From contig CAMVCL010000004.1 of NCBI GenBank assembly GCA_947165975.1, forward strand, positions 1-64,000: a DNA stretch of 64,000 nucleotides. Reading direction: 5' to 3'. Shown in pieces: positions 8,025-15,389 of the stretch. Every line of letters begins with the position of its first letter. Positions within the stretch are counted from its first letter, which is position 1. Source of the stretch: an uncultured Candidatus Saccharibacteria bacterium. GTDB taxonomy: Bacteria > Patescibacteriota > Saccharimonadia > Saccharimonadales > Saccharimonadaceae. A program made the translations under genes and the position numbers. The notes beneath the pieces were generated by a model that did not search any database, was not told the origin of the DNA, and saw only the letters and a program-made list of their open reading frames with translations.

Positions 8025-8137
8025 TAAAAATCTGGTGGGGACGAATTGGGCAGGCATTAACAATCTATAGGGAAGACATTCGAAAAAAATTAGACCATGC
8101 TATAATAGAAACATAAGTATTTAAGACGGGAGACTCA

Positions 8138-8836
8138 ATGGAACAAAATACTAATACTGGAGTGCCAATGACGCCAGCAATAGACAATAAGCAAAAAAAT
8201 GGAAATAGTTTAAAAATTGTTACTTTGATTGCGTGTGTTGTAGCGGTTTGTGGCATTGGGTTTGGCGTTTACGGTATGATGCAAAGTTCGCAAAAAGATA
8301 GCCAGATTTCCGATTTAAAAGTTCAAATTAAGAAAGATGATGGAACAATTACCACAATTGAAACTCCTGAAATTGAAACTAATACCAATGATGGAACAAC
8401 AGTAACTATTACTGATACAGCCAAAGTTAGCGGCGGTCCTTATATTGAAAACGGATATTTCTATGTTCCAGAGTGGGGCTTGAAGTTTAGTATCCCTAGC
8501 GATTTAGCTAATTATGGCTATTCCGTAGATTATGACGAGGCTCATGTGGGGTATTCTCAGCCCTCAATTGGTTTTACGGCAATGTTAAAATCCGATATAT
8601 TAAATGACGCCCAAGCGGTTTATTATGATAATATTGAAACTTGTGCTATTGTGAACGTTTCTAAAGAAAACTCAGATTGGAATTCATGGGGTATAAACGG
8701 GATAATTAAAGATTTTGACGACTATAAGTTATTAATATGGAATTATTCTCGTCATGGGAGCTGCGATTACAATCTCCATATTGACGAAGTACAGGAGAAA
8801 ATCCAAACGATGTTCTCAAATCCAGAAAAAATCTAA
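8138..8836 (+). CDS. Single-pass membrane protein with extracytoplasmic EWG domain
   Basis: 232 residues. A short cytosolic N-terminus and one helix (IVTLIACVVAVCGIGFGVYGMM, residues about 28-49) precede a coiled-coil-like and Thr-rich stalk, then a compact domain beginning YFYVPEWGLKFSIPSDL with two cysteines (TCAIV, SCDYN). The protein at 28096 has the same topology and a matching opening (RYLCIEDWGIALSLTDNI), so they look like paralogues. Function unknown. It has an extended -10 (TGCTATAAT at 8098-8106) and a leader with GGGAGA before the ATG at 8138. It sits between the two copies of a direct repeat, as a movable cassette would. Confidence 0.7.
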   Translation: MEQNTNTGVPMTPAIDNKQKNGNSLKIVTLIACVVAVCGIGFGVYGMMQSSQKDSQISDLKVQIKKDDGTITTIETPEIETNTNDGTTVTITDTAKVSGGPYIENGYFYVPEWGLKFSIPSDLANYGYSVDYDEAHVGYSQPSIGFTAMLKSDILNDAQAVYYDNIETCAIVNVSKENSDWNSWGINGIIKDFDDYKLLIWNYSRHGSCDYNLHIDEVQEKIQTMFSNPEKI

Positions 8837-8845
8837 TAAAAAATC

Positions 8846-8883
8846 AAAAAAGCACCGTGGGCTTGGTCTGCAGGTGCTTTTTT
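8846..8883 (+). terminator. Terminator after the EWG-domain gene
   Basis: AGCACC (8851-8856) pairs with GGTGCT (8873-8878), extended by A and T tracts, with a 16-nt loop and a T-run. Confidence 0.75.
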
Positions 8884-8897
8884 AGTGACCAAATTGT

Positions 8898-9044
8898 TTA
8901 GGGTATTAACAGACATTTTAACAGGGGTAAAAACTGCATTTTTGGCAGTTATTTGCCATAAAAATGTCTAAAAAATGCATACTATTGTTGCAGGGTACTT
9001 AACAGAAACTTACTACTAAAAAATCGGCCATTTTGCCGATTTAA
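8898..9044 (+). repeat. Diverged direct repeat, copy B
   Basis: Second copy of the repeat at 7878-8024: TTAGGGTATTAA at 8898-8909 and the shared 21-nt block at 9010-9030. It ends in an 8-bp hairpin (AAATCGGC with GCCGATTT). This repeat and the terminator before it fill the first half of the gap 8837-9233. The rest holds only the promoter of the next gene (TGCTATAAT near 9189-9197); I see no gene. Confidence 0.7.
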
Positions 9045-9233
9045 ATAAAAATTGCCTTAGAGAGACACAGGGGAGAGTCGCTTTTGTACGTTTCTTTATA
9101 TCTCGGTACTTTTGAATTTTTATCTATTAGCCATCAAACGAGTACGAATATACGACGGTCGCGAATCTTTTCTTGCTTTTTTAAAAAATGCTATAATTAT
9201 TAGCATAAAGGTTATACTACCAAAGGACAATAA

Positions 9234-11036
9234 ATGACGAAGAACAAAAACTGGATTATCGCTACTCTCGTATTCATGGGTTTCACTATGTTTACTGGGA
9301 GTTTTTTAATATCTACTAATGTCTCTGCTGACGATGTAGTAGACAATGTTAACATCAATGTACCCATATCTTGTTCTATAGAAGGTACTGGTATGACTTC
9401 ACATAATGCCAATATGATGAATGGTACCTATCAGAATAATATAGGTACTACTACCATGAAAGCCTTCTGTAATGATAACAATGGTTTTTCTATTTATGCG
9501 ATAGGCTATTCTGATGATACTTATGGTGAGACTCATTTAAGTAGCTCAGTAGACCCTACCTATAATATCGCTACAGGAACCGCTACATCAGGAGATGTAT
9601 CTAACTGGGCCATGAAACTAGCTACTAATACAAGTGCTACCTATGCCCTAACTCTAGATAATGGATTTGGTAGTTATAGTTCAGTACCAGCAACTTATAC
9701 TAAAGTCGCACATAGAAATAGTGGCACAGATACGGGTACTAGTGCCACTGGCTCAGAGCTAACTTCAACCTATGCAGCTTATATGAATCAAACTCAACCT
9801 GCTGGAACTTATACTGGACAAGTGAAATACACTTTAGTCCATCCAGCAAGTGAAGAGCCACTTCAACCACGTCCTGCTACTGCCGGATGCATTAATTACT
9901 TTGCTAATGCTAGTACAGCTATCGGTGAGATGGGTTGTCAATCTGCATCAAATAATGCTTCTGTCACGCTATGGGCTCCTAACTTCAAGCGTGATGGCTA
10001 TGGCTTCGCTGGTTGGAATGATAAATTTGATTATTCTGGTAACTACTATGGCCCTAATGAGACTATCACCGCTCCAGGTGACGTACAGACTAATGGCCTA
10101 AGTCTCTATGCAGTATGGATCAAATCTGCTGGTTCACTTCAAAACTGGAATGGATGTTCTAGTCTAGCAAGTGGTGCTACTACTGCCCTCACAGACGAAA
10201 GAGACAACAACACCTATGCTGTTGCTAAACTAGCTGATGGCAAATGCTGGATGATAGAAAACTTAAGACTAGCAGACAAAGATGCAGGTAATAACGACAT
10301 CAACTTATCCTCATCTAACACTCACAACCCATCTACTCCACTAAACAACTCTTGGTACTATAAGAACCAACAAGGTACTCTCACCACTTCTAATCATCTT
10401 TCTGTCACTTCAGATCCTACTTCTACTAGTCCAGATACTGCTTGGTGTCAGACAAGCTCATCTGATTGTATTGACCAATCCATGCTCGCTACCAATAACA
10501 CTACACTATTTACCACCAATACCGCCTCAAGCTACTCTGCAGCAAGTAATGTCTACAGCTACGGTAACTATTACAACTGGTATTCCGCTACAGCAGGCCA
10601 CGGTAAATATTCTAGTGGTTCAGGCTTTACTGCCCCAGGTGATATCTGTCCTGCAGGTTGGCATTTGCCACGAGGTGGTAATAAATCCCAAGAAGCTACC
10701 AACGAATTCTGGCAACTAATTGTTACAGGATTAAATGGAGGTACAAATCCAGCTAACTATGATAGCTCCACGATACCATATTACACAGGAACTACAGAAG
10801 GAACTCCAATCTCTAACGCCCTTAGATCATATCCTAATAACTTTGTTTATTCTGGGTTCGTGTATGATGGTTCGTCGGTCTACCGTCGTAATTCCAACGG
10901 GCTCTATTGGTCGTCTTCGGCGACCGATAGTAACAACGTCTACAACTTGAACTTATACAGTAGCATCGTCTACCCAGGTACGGACTACTACACCAAGTAC
11001 TACGGGGAGATGGTCCGGTGTATCGCTGGCGTCTAG
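9234..11036 (+). CDS. Secreted FISUMP / C-type-lectin-like surface protein, candidate DGR target
   Basis: 600 residues. A signal peptide (residues 1-32, ending STNVSA) is followed by a beta-rich Thr/Ser domain (about 35-200), then a short InlB-type repeat (KRDGYGFAGWND ... LSLYAVW, about 245-295). A Fibrobacter-succinogenes-major-paralogue (FISUMP) domain follows, with DNNTYAVAKLADGKCWMIENLRL, CPAGWHLPRGG, LYWSSS and the terminal MVRCIAGV. FISUMP domains are C-type-lectin-like. The last 35-50 codons (from about 10870) change character: TAC replaces TAT, and NNC codons (AAC, TAC, GTC, ATC, AGC, ACC, GAC) make up 17 of the 26 codons at 10929-11006. That is expected of a DGR variable region. An AAAGGA ribosome site sets the start. 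No reverse transcriptase or template repeat is in the window. Confidence 0.85.
   Translation: MTKNKNWIIATLVFMGFTMFTGSFLISTNVSADDVVDNVNINVPISCSIEGTGMTSHNANMMNGTYQNNIGTTTMKAFCNDNNGFSIYAIGYSDDTYGETHLSSSVDPTYNIATGTATSGDVSNWAMKLATNTSATYALTLDNGFGSYSSVPATYTKVAHRNSGTDTGTSATGSELTSTYAAYMNQTQPAGTYTGQVKYTLVHPASEEPLQPRPATAGCINYFANASTAIGEMGCQSASNNASVTLWAPNFKRDGYGFAGWNDKFDYSGNYYGPNETITAPGDVQTNGLSLYAVWIKSAGSLQNWNGCSSLASGATTALTDERDNNTYAVAKLADGKCWMIENLRLADKDAGNNDINLSSSNTHNPSTPLNNSWYYKNQQGTLTTSNHLSVTSDPTSTSPDTAWCQTSSSDCIDQSMLATNNTTLFTTNTASSYSAASNVYSYGNYYNWYSATAGHGKYSSGSGFTAPGDICPAGWHLPRGGNKSQEATNEFWQLIVTGLNGGTNPANYDSSTIPYYTGTTEGTPISNALRSYPNNFVYSGFVYDGSSVYRRNSNGLYWSSSATDSNNVYNLNLYSSIVYPGTDYYTKYYGEMVRCIAGV
10870..11036 (+). 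other. Candidate DGR variable repeat (3' end of the FISUMP gene)
   Basis: In this stretch Tyr is TAC 8 times and TAT once, the one TAT being in the conserved LYWSS core; upstream in the same gene TAT predominates. The varied codons can all be reached from AAC by changing its adenines. The stretch ends at the stop codon, as variable repeats usually do, and an inverted repeat follows 37 nt later. The boundary is approximate and no template copy is visible, so this is a hypothesis. Confidence 0.45.
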
Positions 11037-11475
11037 CCGTTTCTTTTCGTTTTCTTCAAAAGTCCCAGGAACACTTCAAGGATTTCGCTTCATGCGAAAT
11101 ACCTTGAAGTAGGAGCCAAAAATCACGAAAGACTTCCCACGACCACCTTTGGGACCGCTTGGGAGCGGGCCCAAGGGGAACAGATTTGCCGGCTTTGCCG
11201 GCAAATCCAAGTTTTCTGTACGCATATGAGACGCGATGCGACATAACCTTGGAATCCACTTGAAACGCAAATCCGAGAAACCTAAAAATCATGTCCTATC
11301 GCTGACCTGAATTATACAAGTTCCGTACCCACTTTTACTGCCTTATAAAAAAGTTAGGGATCACGATAGTATATATTGCTATACTTGCCTATACAAGGCA
11401 GCTCAAAAACCAAAAATACCCCTATAAATTGGGGTATTCTAGGCCCGGGATGACTCTCGGGAAGTGACAGTTTTA
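11037..11475. other. GC-rich structured gap after the FISUMP gene
   Basis: No convincing gene. It contains three hairpins: 11073-11110 (16-bp stem with one bulged base, 5-nt loop), 11158-11175 (CTTGGG/CCCAAG) and 11183-11207 (perfect 11-bp stem, loop TTT). An AT-rich stretch and the terminator of tRNA-Ile follow. A minus-strand ORF of up to 78 codons (11056-11292) exists, but it has no ribosome site or recognisable motif and I do not call it. The base composition differs clearly from the flanking DNA. Confidence 0.6.
11406..11438 (-). terminator. Terminator of tRNA-Ile
   Basis: On the minus strand AATACCCC and GGGGTATT form an 8-bp stem with an 8-nt loop, followed by five T's and further T-rich sequence. 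Confidence 0.75.
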
Positions 11476-11552
11476 TGGTGGGGGTACTTGGACTCGAACC
11501 AAGGACACTGCGTGTATAAGACGCATGCTCTGACCAGCTGAGCTATACCCCC
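11476..11552 (-). tRNA. tRNA-Ile with anticodon UAU, CCA encoded
   Basis: All arms fold: acceptor GGGGGTA/TACCCCC, D-stem GCTC/GAGC, anticodon stem TGCGT/ACGCA with loop CTTATAC, T-stem CTTGG/CCAAG with loop TTCGAGT, discriminator A73 and encoded CCA. With U33 in its usual place the anticodon is TAT, reading AUA. Bacteria normally read AUA with tRNA-Ile2(CAU) modified by TilS, so a UAU isoacceptor is uncommon. Confidence 0.85.
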
Positions 11553-11590
11553 GCTACTCTATTTTATCATAAAATGATATAATGATAAGT

Positions 11591-12022
11591 ATGAGCGGGA
11601 TAAAAACAAAGCTTAGACGACTTGGTTTTAAGCTTAAGCATGATTATTTATCGGTGGAGAATGTGGTTTTGATTTTGGCGGTCTTTTTATGTTTGATGTG
11701 GACTTATCAATCGATTATGGCGATGTCTAGAAACTGGAATTTGACCGAGCAATTAACGACTGAAAAAAAATCATTAGAACTATTAAATATTGAGGTTGAG
11801 GCTGCTGAGTTAGAAAATGAATATTATAAATCCGATGAATATCAGGAGCTTCTGGCTCGAAAATATCTAGACAAACAGTTTTCGGGTGAAAAAATGGTTG
11901 TGATGCCAGATAATTCGGAAGAAGCAAAAAATAAACATAAAACCATAGCGACTACGGCCAAGACTGAGAATAACTATACGAATTTCGAAAAGTGGATGAT
12001 GTATCTTTTCCCGAATTATTAA
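11591..12022 (+). CDS. Septum formation initiator-like protein (FtsB/DivIC family)
   Basis: 143 residues from the ATG at 11591 (MSGIKTKLRRLG). An upstream in-frame ATG at 11582 overlaps the -10 box, whereas 11591 lies 7 nt after TGATATAAT as in other leaderless genes. The layout is a basic N-terminus, one membrane helix (VVLILAVFLCLMWTYQSI), then a coiled coil (residues about 50-80). The DivIC/FtsB-like end YKSDEYQELLARKYLDKQFSGEKMVVMP follows. The family links FtsL and FtsQ in the divisome. It precedes the pilin-like genes but has its own promoter. The short coiled coil makes the family call good but not certain. Confidence 0.75.
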   Translation: MSGIKTKLRRLGFKLKHDYLSVENVVLILAVFLCLMWTYQSIMAMSRNWNLTEQLTTEKKSLELLNIEVEAAELENEYYKSDEYQELLARKYLDKQFSGEKMVVMPDNSEEAKNKHKTIATTAKTENNYTNFEKWMMYLFPNY

Positions 12023-12059
12023 TGTTTTATTTTAAATATGCTTGTGCTATAATTATTGT

Positions 12060-12845
12060 ATGAAAAGAAGACTGGGCGGTTTTACAATAATCGAAGTTTC
12101 ATTATTCTTAGCGATTACTGGTTTGATATTTCTTGGCGTGACAGTTGGTGTACAGAGTTCAGTTTTTAGACAACGTTTTAATGATTCTACACAGAATTTT
12201 GCTGAGTTTTTAAGGGGGATTTATGCGGAAACGACCAACGTACAAAGTGCTGATAGTGGCCGTTCTGGACAGGCAATTTATGGTAAATTGGTGACTTTTG
12301 GAGAAACGAGGAGTATAGAAGCAAGGAATAAAGCAACGGATGGGAATACAGCATATATTTATGATGTAGTGGGTCAAGCGAATGGTGATATTGGGAGTGG
12401 AAACATCCTTGATGCTTTATCTAAAGTTGGCGCAGATGTTGTAATAAGGAGCGAAAATAAATTGGCTGGTATTGTAGAAAGCTATAGTCCGAAGTGGTCG
12501 GCACAAATACAACAAGCATGTAGCGGTAGTTCTTGCTCTTATACGCCAATTAAAGCTGCGATTCTAGTTGTTCGTCATCCGCGTTCTGGTACAGTTTATA
12601 CATATGTTATGAATAATGCAACAATTGAGGTTAATCAAAAATTTCAGGATACGAGCAGTAGTATCTTGGATACTTATTTAAAGAATGGTAGCTTTAAACG
12701 TGATGATTTAGATTTTTGTATTAACCCAGAAGGTAGCAAGGAATATAGCAATAGAGCAAATGTTAGAATTTATGCTGGTGCGAGAAATTCGTCGGCAATT
12801 GAAATAATAAATGATGTCGGCACTAATAGGTGTCGGGCGAGTTAG
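12060..12845 (+). CDS. Type IV pilin-like protein (prepilin N-terminus)
   Basis: 261 residues from the ATG at 12060; the in-frame TTG at 12042 lies upstream of the -10 box. A short basic leader (MKRRLG) ends in G-FTIIEVSLFLAITGLIFLG, a class III prepilin signal with Phe after Gly and Glu at +5, followed by the hydrophobic stem. The exposed domain has cysteines QACSGSSC and, at the end, a cysteine in TNRCRAS. It is a pilin or minor pilin processed by a PilD-type peptidase that is not in the window. A leaderless start follows TGCTATAAT by 6 nt. It is first of three pilus-type genes. Confidence 0.85.
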   Translation: MKRRLGGFTIIEVSLFLAITGLIFLGVTVGVQSSVFRQRFNDSTQNFAEFLRGIYAETTNVQSADSGRSGQAIYGKLVTFGETRSIEARNKATDGNTAYIYDVVGQANGDIGSGNILDALSKVGADVVIRSENKLAGIVESYSPKWSAQIQQACSGSSCSYTPIKAAILVVRHPRSGTVYTYVMNNATIEVNQKFQDTSSSILDTYLKNGSFKRDDLDFCINPEGSKEYSNRANVRIYAGARNSSAIEIINDVGTNRCRAS

Positions 12846-12882
12846 TGGGGAATTGAAGATGATGTTGTGTTATAATAAACAT

Positions 12883-13800
12883 ATGCGAAATAGAAAAGTG
12901 CGAAGTGGGTTTACTTTGATTGAACTATCTTTGTCTATTGTTTTTATCGCAGTCTTGTCGATTGCCGTGACGGTTATCGTAATGAATTCTATTTCTTCTT
13001 ACCATCGAGGAATTATTTTGAATCAAATTAATACTACTGGTATGGAGATTGTTGATGACATGAGGGCGGCGATCCAAAATTCTACTGCTCGTTCAGTTAA
13101 AAATGAATGTGCAAATATTTATACCGATGGGATTGGCGCTAGTACGATGCAAAAGAATTGTGAAAACGATGCTGGGCATAATTTCATTTCTGTTACTAAA
13201 AAAGCTTCAGTAACCTTAGGGAATAAGAATTTAAGTGACGTGCCAGTTTATGGAGCATTTTGTACTGGGGCCTATTCTTATATTTGGAATTCCGGTTATT
13301 TCTTTGCAGGAAGTGGCGTAAGCGTACAGGATGGGGTATCAAAAGCTTCAATAAAGTACAAGGAAGCTACTGGTAGTGGCTCTTCAACTGTTAAGACAGT
13401 TTCAGTTAATAAACTATTGAAAATTCGTGATGAGAGTCGTGCTGTTTGTATCTCTGCTGCTTCGGCTGATTATTCTGCAGCGACGACTGGCGCAAAAAGT
13501 GAATTTGATATTTCGGGCGAAGCATATGACGTGGTTGAAGAAACACCATTTGATCTTCTTGAGGGAAGCAATGCATTGGCTATATATGAATTAGGTGCCG
13601 CGGTTCCGGCAGAGAGTACTTCTGTCAACAATACATTCTATACGGTTTCGTTTATCTTAGGTACAGTACAGGGCGGCGTTAATGTAATGTCTACTGGTGA
13701 TTTTTGTACAACGCCCGGTGACATGAATAATTCGGTTGAGGCTATTGATTATTGTGCAATAAATAAATTTAATTTTGCCGCGGAGGCGAATGGAGGATAA
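12883..13800 (+). CDS. Type IV pilin-like protein, second copy
   Basis: 305 residues from the ATG at 12883. The longer frame upstream overlaps the previous gene, whereas 12883 lies 6 nt after TGTTATAAT. The prepilin motif is SG-FTLIELSLSIVFIAVLSIAV with Glu at +5. The exposed domain is Ser/Ala-rich with several cysteines (NECANIY, QKNCEND, AFCTG, GDFCTTPG, YCAINKF). It is likely a minor pilin or pseudopilin. It has its own promoter, although the 37-nt gap to the preceding gene would also allow co-transcription. Confidence 0.83.
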   Translation: MRNRKVRSGFTLIELSLSIVFIAVLSIAVTVIVMNSISSYHRGIILNQINTTGMEIVDDMRAAIQNSTARSVKNECANIYTDGIGASTMQKNCENDAGHNFISVTKKASVTLGNKNLSDVPVYGAFCTGAYSYIWNSGYFFAGSGVSVQDGVSKASIKYKEATGSGSSTVKTVSVNKLLKIRDESRAVCISAASADYSAATTGAKSEFDISGEAYDVVEETPFDLLEGSNALAIYELGAAVPAESTSVNNTFYTVSFILGTVQGGVNVMSTGDFCTTPGDMNNSVEAIDYCAINKFNFAAEANGG

Positions 13801-13801
13801 A

Positions 13802-15112
13802 ATGAAGTCAAGACAAAAGAAGTATAAGAAGGGTGCTGCGTCGTTTTATATTGTGGCGTTTTCAACCTTGATTTTGATGATCATTGCGACGAGCTTTGCT
13901 GCGATTATTATTTCTGAAGTAACTCGGACTTCCAACGATGATCTTTCGCAATCTGCATATGACTCTGCGATGGCTGGTGTCGAAGACGCAAAACTGGCAT
14001 TTTATAACTATCAAAACTGCTTAACCCAGAAAAAGAATAATGGTACGATGCCGGATGGCTGTAGTGAGATTCTTAATTACATGGATAATCCAGATTGTGA
14101 TATGGTTGGGAAAATTCTGGGGCGTTCTTCTAGTAGTGAAGGCCAACCTGTAGTAGTTGAAGAATCGAATACCGTAGGTAATAATATGCAGCAGGCGTAT
14201 ACATGTGTTACGATGACTGATTCGGTGCCTGGTTATGAATCAACTTTATCTTCCTCTAATATGATTCGTGTAATTAAGGCAAAGTTTGAAGACGGCGTAG
14301 ATGCAAGTAATATTGCCAGAGTGAAACTTAGTTGGTTCTCTGATACTAATACCTCTACTGTTAAATACTCTAATTTCGATGGTAGTAATGTAAGTTTTAA
14401 AGCGGCGACGGTAGGCTCAATAGCCGCTCCTCCTACAATTTCATTAGCAATGATTCAGACTGATGAGAAATTTACAATTAGTGATTTTCAATCTTCTAAT
14501 GGTGCAGACAGAAGCGATCGTGGATTGATATATCTAGTGCCAACTGATAGTAAGGAAAAAGCAAAAAAGACCAACGCATCAACTTATATAGGGGCTTATA
14601 ATGATACTTCAAAGAACGTAATCACAGCAAGACAGTTTGCAGATAGCAATAATAAGCTTAAGAAGAATTTACCATATGCGGTGTACTGTTCTGAAGATAA
14701 TGGTGATTATTTATGTTCTGCTACTATTAATTTACCTAAACCATTGCACACTGATGTTCGTAATGACGATACATTTATATTCGTGGCTGGGTTGCCTTAT
14801 GGTGCACCGACGACAGATTTCTTGCTAGAATTCGAATGTGCCGATGATAAAGTTTGTGCAAAATGTAAGGTTGGTGATACGGATTGTGATCCAGCAGCGA
14901 AAGGTGGTACTGCGAACTTGAAGGGTGTACAAATTGAAGTTGACTCAACTGGTAAGGCAAATGATTTGTTTAGAAGAGTTTCGGTAAGGCTGGATAACCG
15001 AGATGATATGTCGCTTTCGATTATGGGACCACTAGAGTTACTAGAATCAAGCGGTCGTGATGCTTTGAATAAAAATTATACGGTGCTGACTGAGCACAAC
15101 TTCCCTAACTAA
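13802..15112 (+). CDS. PilX-like pilus-associated membrane protein
   Basis: 436 residues from the ATG at 13802, which follows a GGAGG ribosome site 1 nt after the previous stop, so translation is probably coupled. The N-terminus KKGAASFYIVAFSTLILMIIATSFAAIII has no cleavable FTLIE prepilin motif. The next stretch SQSAYDSAMAGVEDAKLAFYNYQNC resembles the start of PilX/minor-pilin proteins encoded beside pilins. A large exposed domain follows with cysteine clusters (FECADDKVCAKCKVGDTDCDP). It probably sits at the base or tip of the fibre made by the two upstream pilins. The operon ends at a terminator. Confidence 0.75.
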   Translation: MKSRQKKYKKGAASFYIVAFSTLILMIIATSFAAIIISEVTRTSNDDLSQSAYDSAMAGVEDAKLAFYNYQNCLTQKKNNGTMPDGCSEILNYMDNPDCDMVGKILGRSSSSEGQPVVVEESNTVGNNMQQAYTCVTMTDSVPGYESTLSSSNMIRVIKAKFEDGVDASNIARVKLSWFSDTNTSTVKYSNFDGSNVSFKAATVGSIAAPPTISLAMIQTDEKFTISDFQSSNGADRSDRGLIYLVPTDSKEKAKKTNASTYIGAYNDTSKNVITARQFADSNNKLKKNLPYAVYCSEDNGDYLCSATINLPKPLHTDVRNDDTFIFVAGLPYGAPTTDFLLEFECADDKVCAKCKVGDTDCDPAAKGGTANLKGVQIEVDSTGKANDLFRRVSVRLDNRDDMSLSIMGPLELLESSGRDALNKNYTVLTEHNFPN

Positions 15113-15130
15113 TTATTTGGGATTATATTA

Positions 15131-15155
15131 AACCGGGAGATGATCCCGGTTTTTT
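15131..15155 (+). terminator. Terminator of the pilin operon
   Basis: AACCGGGA (15131-15138) pairs with TCCCGGTT (15144-15151) around a 5-nt loop, followed by T's. Confidence 0.88.
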
Positions 15156-15198
15156 CATAAAAAAAAGGAGCTACTAGGTTGCTCTCTTCTCATAATTC

Positions 15199-15275
15199 TG
15201 GTAGCGGGGGTTGGATTTGAACCAACGACCTTTTGGTTATGAGCCAAACGAGCTACCAGGCTGCTCTACCCCGCG
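15199..15275 (-). tRNA. Initiator tRNA-fMet (CAU), CCA encoded
   Basis: Acceptor CGCGGGG/CCCCGCT leaves 1-72 unpaired (C-U), and the D-stem has A11-U24; both are initiator features. The anticodon arm is TTTGG-CTCATAA-CCAAA, so of the three G-C pairs usual at 29-31/39-41 only two are kept and 29-41 is U-A. The T-arm is GTTGG/CCAAC. The consensus promoter lies at 15361-15389 with a duplicated 5' half of the gene between them. Confidence 0.9.
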
Positions 15276-15353
15276 TCACTTTGTTAAATCCTGGCTCGTT
15301 TGGCTATGAGCCGTCAAAACGGGGAGCTACCAGGCTGCTCTACCCCGCGTCAC
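15250..15353 (-). repeat. Duplicated and inverted tRNA-fMet fragments
   Basis: The 30 nt at 15250-15279 (5' flank and first third of tRNA-fMet) recur exactly at 15324-15353. Between them, 15292-15312 carries an inverted piece of the anticodon arm (GCTCGTTTGGCT on the plus strand, matching the tRNA on the minus strand). The precursor RNA therefore carries a decoy 5' half tRNA upstream of the real one. Confidence 0.85.
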
Positions 15354-15360
15354 GGTGTAT

Positions 15361-15389
15361 ATTATATATTATATGTTAGGAAATGTCAA
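15361..15389 (-). promoter_or_regulatory. Consensus promoter of tRNA-fMet
   Basis: On the minus strand TTGACA, a 17-nt spacer and TATAAT, a perfect sigma-70 match. The -35 overlaps the stop codon of the flavoprotein gene upstream. Confidence 0.85.

Noticed and set aside
8031-8045. Remnant of a tRNA 3' end at the edge of repeat copy A
   Set aside because: TGGTGGGGACGA resembles an antisense acceptor end and a similar word occurs at the recombinase remnant, but only about 10 bases match and no T-arm is seen.
7878-9044. Integron attC sites
   Set aside because: TTAGGGTATTAA superficially recalls attC core sites, but the RYYYAAC/GTTRRRY pairing is not satisfied and no tyrosine integrase is in the window.
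9234-11036. Codon shift at the end of the FISUMP gene as mere high-expression bias
   Set aside because: Not fully excluded, but the shift is limited to the last stretch and centres on AAC-derived codons rather than all C-ending synonyms (for example GGT, GGG, CCA and TTA remain), so the DGR explanation was kept as the finding.
11056-11292. Minus-strand ORFs of 64-78 codons in the gap after the FISUMP gene
   Set aside because: They run across perfect hairpins, have no ribosome site or -10 in the usual place and show no recognisable motif. The GC-rich structure explains the absence of stops.
11037-11340. RNase P RNA, tmRNA or a DGR template repeat in this gap
   Set aside because: No GAGGAAAGTCC-type RNase P core and no tRNA-like ends of tmRNA are visible, and I could find no adenine-rich near-copy of 10870-11036 on either strand.
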